Source: an uncultured Eubacteriales bacterium
GTDB lineage: Bacteria > Bacillota > Clostridia > Oscillospirales > Acutalibacteraceae
Direction: 5' to 3'
DNA length: 10,168 nt
Assembly: GCA_934486915.1 (NCBI GenBank)
Contig: CAKSRC010000039.1
Coordinates: forward strand, 1-10,168
Position numbers and translations under genes: made by a program. Below the pieces are notes generated by a model. It worked only from the letters and a program-made list of their open reading frames with translations, did not search any database and was not told the DNA's origin. This document shows positions 6,961 to 10,168 of this stretch, in pieces. How positions within the stretch are numbered: the stretch's first letter is position 1; every line of letters begins with the position of its first letter.

Positions 6961-8102
6961 AAATTCTAGTTATCGGCGACGCAAACTCTGTCTTTGTATA
7001 TAATTATATACGCTGTGTTTTAATTCCTAAAAATGATGAAATATATTTAACATGCGAAGAAACATCTAACATAAATTACTTAGAATTTTATAACCAGCAT
7101 AATGTTAAGTTAGTAGAGCTTGCTCCAAATATCCCAACATTTATAACTAAAATTCCCAAAGTAAGAGGTCTTGTAAATATTCTAACAGCCAATAAAAATT
7201 TGCATAACTGTTTGGAAACAATAGGTAAATTTGATGTTATACATCTCCATGGGATGTGGAATCGCACTTGCTTTATTTGTAAAGATATTTATAAATATAC
7301 CAATACCTTGGTTTGTTCTTATTGGGGTAGCGACTTGTTTAGAACACCTAATGAAGGAAAAGGTGCTAGAATCTGCCTTGAAAATGCCAAGTATATTACG
7401 ATTTCCACTCAAGCAATGCTAAATAAGTTTATAGAAATATTTGGGCACCAATTTGATAATAAGATTAAAAATGTAAAATTTGGCGTTAACGGCTTTGATA
7501 GTATTGATGAAGTATCAAAAACCGAAGCAGAGCAAAGTTGTAAGAAGTATTTTGGCATTGAACCTGACAGGACTGTTATATCTATTGGATATAACGCAAA
7601 AAGAGAACAGCAACATCTAAAAGTAATTAATGAACTAAAAAAATTACCCGAATCTCTTCTTTCTAAAATTACAATAATTCTTCAAATGACTTATGGATTA
7701 CCCAATCCTGACTCTTATTTTGCTGAAATAGAGGCAAAACTCAAAATTATGCCCTGCAAATATAAAATATTAAAAGATTTTATGTGTAATGATGACATAG
7801 CAAGATTAAGATTAGCGACAAACATTTTTATTCATGCGCAAACTACAGATGCTTTTTCATCTTCCATACAAGAATATCTATATGCCGGCAAGGTCGTAAT
7901 CAACCCTAAATGGATTAATTACGGTGAATTAAAAAGCAACAATGTAAGTTACATTGAATATGAAGATTTTTCGGAACTCTCCAGTTTGGTTTTAGGTATC
8001 TTAAAAGATAAAAATGTAAACCTAAGTGAAAATAAAAATATATTGAGAAATATGTCCTCTTGGGACAGTGTAAAAAATACATGGTATGAATTATATAAAT
8101 AG
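6957..8102 (+). CDS. GT-B fold glycosyltransferase, family 4-like
   Basis: This 381-residue cytosolic or membrane-associated enzyme has an N-terminal Rossmann strand (MKILVIGDAN), FDVIHLHGMW at 92-101 and SYWGSDLFRTP at 121-131. The C-terminal half carries TTDAFSSSIQEYLYAGKVVI at 296-315, where Glu306 sits in the acidic donor-binding loop typical of GT4-like enzymes. WGSDLFR and the Ser-rich loop also recall transferases that use 4-amino-4,6-dideoxy sugars, such as WecF types, but that is only an impression. It is the last operon gene and the only glycosyltransferase in view, so it is the best candidate to transfer the formamido sugar to a lipid-linked acceptor. A 4-base overlap and a strong ribosome binding site couple it to the formyltransferase. 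No signal peptide or membrane segment is evident. Donor and acceptor are inferred from context. Confidence 0.82.
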   Translation: MKILVIGDANSVFVYNYIRCVLIPKNDEIYLTCEETSNINYLEFYNQHNVKLVELAPNIPTFITKIPKVRGLVNILTANKNLHNCLETIGKFDVIHLHGMWNRTCFICKDIYKYTNTLVCSYWGSDLFRTPNEGKGARICLENAKYITISTQAMLNKFIEIFGHQFDNKIKNVKFGVNGFDSIDEVSKTEAEQSCKKYFGIEPDRTVISIGYNAKREQQHLKVINELKKLPESLLSKITIILQMTYGLPNPDSYFAEIEAKLKIMPCKYKILKDFMCNDDIARLRLATNIFIHAQTTDAFSSSIQEYLYAGKVVINPKWINYGELKSNNVSYIEYEDFSELSSLVLGILKDKNVNLSENKNILRNMSSWDSVKNTWYELYK

Positions 8103-8106
8103 GTAT

Positions 8107-8130
8107 TTCCCCGGTATAGCCGGGGAATTT
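8107..8130 (+). terminator. Intrinsic terminator of the surface-sugar operon
   Basis: TTCCCCGG (8107-8114) and CCGGGGAA (8120-8127) form an 8-bp GC-rich stem with the 5-base loop TATAG, followed by TTT then CTATTATT. It starts 5 bases after the glycosyltransferase stop. The T-tract is short, but stem strength and position make it convincing. It also lies 25 bases beyond the stop of the converging tail gene, so it may act in both directions. Confidence 0.8.
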
Positions 8131-8151
8131 CTATTATTAGATATAGCCAAA

Positions 8152-9894
8152 TTACTGCAACGCCTTAAGTTTACCTATAATAACTCTAGCCATACGCTTT
8201 GCACCTGCATCATTTGGGTGCACATATTGAGAATCGTTCATTAAATAGGTGTTGGCTGTTATTGCATTAAGTCCCATTTCTCCCATTAAATCTACACAAG
8301 GCAAGCCATAATGCTGTGCTATTTCTTTAGTTGCATTAGAGAAATCTCTATATGTAAGCCCTGTTGTAGAGTTTACAGCCTCAAAATTGCCCCACATAGT
8401 GGTCATAAGGACAATTTCAAGTGTGGGTTTCCATGTCAATAGAGTTTCAATAATATACGAGTATGCTCCATAAAATACCGTTTTATCTTTATTGCTAATA
8501 GTCTTAGTTAATTCTTCTGATGTTCCCATAGAAACGCCCTTATACATATCATTTGCCCCGCCTAAAATAGTGACAATATCGGGGTTTGCCGCCTTGACTT
8601 CATCTATTCTTGAATCTTGCCACATTGCATTTGAGAAAGAGCCGCCGATAGGAGAGCTACTGACCCCACAATTTGTATGATTAAGGTTTAAAGCATTAAC
8701 TACATAAGGCTGCCAGTACCCATACCATGTTATACTATCACCATAAGAAACCCATTTTTTACCCGACCAATCAGTAGATATTTTTTCTTGGGTTACTGCC
8801 CCATTTGAAATATTATTAGTATTCACAAGCAAATCTGGAAAAAGTGTATTATTGACCGGAAAAACCGTTCCTTGAATAATGTGTCGATTGTCTAAATTAG
8901 TTGCGCTAAAACAGAAATTAGCATAGCAGGCATTTTCAGGAGCTGTTACATACCCTTGAGACTTAAAAACTGTATAATCTGTATAAGTCAAAAAGGTTTG
9001 GTCTGATTTCCACCATGTCACCCTCCATGAAGATTCTGTGGTCGTATATGTAAGTCCTGCAGTTACCTCTATCTTGCCACTGCTGTCGATAGTTGGTGCA
9101 GAAACCCATTCGCCTGAAGTTCCCCAGTATCCTCCTTTAATCGCCTTGCTTTCATCATATAAATCCACATAGCTCGGATTTAAAAAGGTTGTTTTAGCTT
9201 CGGTAATTGAGTTATCTGCAACCTTGTTGGCAGTTACACAACCAGCCGCTAGCTTAGCCGCAGTGACAGCAGAATCAGAAATTTTGGCGGTTGTAACGCA
9301 CGATTCCTCAAACTTTGATGTATCAAGCTTTGCATTGCTGTTAAGCGTAGGAACACCGTTGGCTATATTCTTTTGAGCATTCGCAATATAGCTGTCATTA
9401 ATCTCGTTAGATAGACTTGTTATTTGATTATCAACTAAATTTGAAATACGATCTTCCCATTGTTGAAATAATGTTGGTTCTTGATCATAAATATCCTTGT
9501 CAGAACTCAAACTATTTTGCACATCGAATTTCATTATGTTGCTTTGCCAAACAATAGTTTTAGTTTCATCATATCCCCCTTGTCCGTCAGAAAAGAGTTT
9601 TTCAAATTGTATTTGTACCATTAATTCTCCGCTGACAACCGTTGTTGCCGACGTTATCGTCCAATTGATATCAAGTATTTTTTCATTGATATCAATCTTT
9701 GGTAAAATGACATCACTTTCGTTGTTGCTGTTCTTTGTTTTAATTGTACAAGTACACTCAGACAAATCAATACCATCGCAGTATCTATCCACTGTAAACT
9801 TAATTTTGTCTGCGTTGGAATTACCCTTCAAAGATAATATTTTATCGCTTCCGAATAAATAAAATGTGTTTTTTAGAGCTTTAAGTTGTTTCAT
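8152..9894 (-). CDS. Phage tail/baseplate-type protein with C-terminal SGNH hydrolase
   Basis: This 580-residue modular protein is numbered here from the ATG at 9894. Residues about 1-127 look like a BppU-type baseplate N-terminus, and about 140-170 like a coiled-coil linker. Residues 198-235 hold ten-residue V-T-x-A-K-x-A-D repeats seen in tail fibres. Residues 242-347 look like a beta-rich, possibly carbohydrate-binding, domain. The SGNH/GDSL hydrolase follows: VSYGDSIT (Ser387), GGAND (Asn448) and DSQYVHPND (Asp554, His559), so the catalytic set is complete. It would bind a cell-surface glycan and remove acyl groups. A GTG at 9903 is in frame, but its AGGAG (9906-9910) is only 2 bases away, so the ATG 11 bases downstream of AGGAG is the better start. 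No tail genes adjoin it in this window. The domain order is recognised by eye. Confidence 0.82.
   Translation of the reverse strand: MKQLKALKNTFYLFGSDKILSLKGNSNADKIKFTVDRYCDGIDLSECTCTIKTKNSNNESDVILPKIDINEKILDINWTITSATTVVSGELMVQIQFEKLFSDGQGGYDETKTIVWQSNIMKFDVQNSLSSDKDIYDQEPTLFQQWEDRISNLVDNQITSLSNEINDSYIANAQKNIANGVPTLNSNAKLDTSKFEESCVTTAKISDSAVTAAKLAAGCVTANKVADNSITEAKTTFLNPSYVDLYDESKAIKGGYWGTSGEWVSAPTIDSSGKIEVTAGLTYTTTESSWRVTWWKSDQTFLTYTDYTVFKSQGYVTAPENACYANFCFSATNLDNRHIIQGTVFPVNNTLFPDLLVNTNNISNGAVTQEKISTDWSGKKWVSYGDSITWYGYWQPYVVNALNLNHTNCGVSSSPIGGSFSNAMWQDSRIDEVKAANPDIVTILGGANDMYKGVSMGTSEELTKTISNKDKTVFYGAYSYIIETLLTWKPTLEIVLMTTMWGNFEAVNSTTGLTYRDFSNATKEIAQHYGLPCVDLMGEMGLNAITANTYLMNDSQYVHPNDAGAKRMARVIIGKLKALQ
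9190..9303 (-). repeat. Tandem ten-residue tail-fibre repeats within the tail protein gene
   Basis: The encoded stretch SCVTTAKISD, SAVTAAKLAA, GCVTANKVAD, NSITEAKT shows three full ten-residue units and a partial fourth, with V-T and K at fixed positions. A further related unit (ISNGAVTQEKIS) appears about 130 residues later, just before the hydrolase domain. Such repeats usually build a trimeric beta-rich shaft in tail fibres. They are protein-level repeats; the DNA units have diverged. Confidence 0.65.
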
Positions 9895-9946
9895 AAATAT
9901 CACTTCTCCTATATTATAAAAAATACCCTACATATATAGGACTAAA

Positions 9947-9975
9947 AGCATATAAAATTCCCCTTTTCAGGGCAA
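9947..9975 (-). promoter_or_regulatory. Weak candidate promoter for the tail protein gene
   Basis: On the minus strand TTGCCC (9975-9970) and TATGCT (9952-9947) are 17 bases apart, each matching consensus at about four of six positions. The gene needs its own promoter because the sequence upstream holds only a tRNA end and two terminators. A CCCC...GGG hairpin overlaps the -35 and spacer. This is the best candidate I see in the 9911-10044 interval, but it is weak. Confidence 0.25.
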
Positions 9976-10044
9976 AAAACAATAAATTTTTTATTTTTTT
10001 ACCTATTTTACTCCTGTTTTCCACCACATATGAAATTATTGTTT

Positions 10045-10075
10045 AAAAAAAGGCACCTAAAAAATTAGATACCTT
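10045..10075 (-). terminator. Second intrinsic terminator downstream of the tRNA
   Basis: On the minus strand AAGGTATCTAA (10075-10065), loop TTTT and TTAGGTGCCTT (10060-10050) pair over 11 positions with two G-U wobbles, then run into T residues to 10045. The wobble pairs would be A-C mismatches on the other strand, so it works only on the minus strand. It lies about 30 bases beyond the first terminator with no gene between. Confidence 0.6.
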
Positions 10076-10104
10076 AAAAATTTAATATGCAGTTTTTTAG
10101 ATAT

Positions 10105-10133
10105 AAAAAAAGTCCTCATCGAACGATGAGGAC
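10105..10133 (-). terminator. Intrinsic terminator just downstream of the tRNA
   Basis: On the minus strand GTCCTCATC (10133-10125), loop GTTC and GATGAGGAC (10120-10112) form a perfect 9-bp stem followed by seven T residues (10111-10105). It lies five bases after the tRNA CCA end, so it ends the tRNA transcript. Confidence 0.9.
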
Positions 10134-10138
10134 AAGAG

Positions 10139-10168
10139 TGGCTCCCCAAGTTGGACTCGAACCAACGA
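10139..10168 (-). tRNA. 3' end of a tRNA gene, probably tRNA-Asn, cut by window edge
   Basis: The minus strand reads a T arm GTTGG-TTCGAGT-CCAAC, then the acceptor 3' strand TTGGGGA, discriminator G and an encoded CCA, exactly as in a tRNA 3' end. The anticodon lies outside the window. A discriminator G and an acceptor implying a 5' strand like TCCCCAA suggest tRNA-Asn, but other G-discriminator tRNAs remain possible. tRNA 3' ends are common integration sites for prophages and other elements, which fits the phage-type genes here. Confidence 0.88.

Noticed and set aside
2352..8102. Complete legionaminic or pseudaminic acid locus
   Set aside because: No NeuB-type synthase, hydrolysing epimerase or CMP-transferase is encoded in the window, so only the early steps are shared.
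9497..9862. Plus-strand open frame of 121 codons opposite the tail gene
   Set aside because: It lies wholly antisense to a well-supported gene, shows no domain or coherent start signal, and looks like a by-product of that gene's codon pattern.
9894..9903. GTG start at 9903 for the tail protein
   Set aside because: The AGGAG site would be only 2 bases from the GTG, too close for initiation, whereas the ATG at 9894 has an acceptable 11-base distance.
10003..10029. Eight-codon minus-strand frame with two tandem Trp codons (MWWKTGVK), as a possible leader peptide
   Set aside because: There is no ribosome binding site ahead of the ATG, no attenuator structure tied to it, and the downstream gene has no link to tryptophan.

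Overview
The window looks like chromosomal or prophage DNA from a low-GC Gram-positive bacterium, most likely a Clostridia-type member of the Bacillota. The evidence is the strong AT bias, AGGAG-type ribosome binding sites, TTG starts, a sigma-A-like promoter with an extended -10, and gene families common in gut Clostridia and their phages. The species cannot be named from the sequence alone.

Layout: a left-end gene on the minus strand (positions 1-614, running off the window) encodes a DUF4417 protein, a family common on phages and other mobile elements. After a 290-base AT-rich intergenic region, a seven-gene plus-strand operon runs from 905 to 8102 and ends in an intrinsic terminator at 8107-8130. 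On the minus strand, facing the operon, a long gene (8152-9894) encodes a modular phage tail/baseplate-type protein ending in an SGNH hydrolase. The right edge holds the 3' end of a tRNA gene on the minus strand, probably tRNA-Asn, followed by two intrinsic terminators.

The operon reads as one pathway for making and exporting an unusual cell-surface sugar. Its genes are a Wzx-type flippase, a LegB-like NDP-sugar 4,6-dehydratase, a sugar-1-phosphate nucleotidyltransferase, a membrane acyltransferase (family 3), a DegT-type PLP aminotransferase, a formyltransferase and a GT-B glycosyltransferase. Together they would activate a hexose phosphate, convert it to a 4-keto-6-deoxy sugar, aminate and N-formylate it, and transfer it to a glycan; the glycan would also be O-acylated and flipped across the membrane. 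The genes are tightly packed (8-base and 4-base overlaps, gaps of 1 to 21 bases) behind one clear promoter.

The legionaminic-acid genes that normally follow LegB (hydrolysing epimerase, sialic-acid-type synthase, CMP-transferase) are absent, as are an initiating phosphoglycosyltransferase and a polymerase. The likely product is therefore a nucleotide-activated 4-formamido-6-deoxy sugar used to decorate a glycan made elsewhere. The operon is more AT-rich than its flanks, lies between two minus-strand phage-type genes, and an apparently ownerless terminator sits beside its promoter. This fits a surface-modification cassette inserted into, or carried by, a prophage or prophage remnant.
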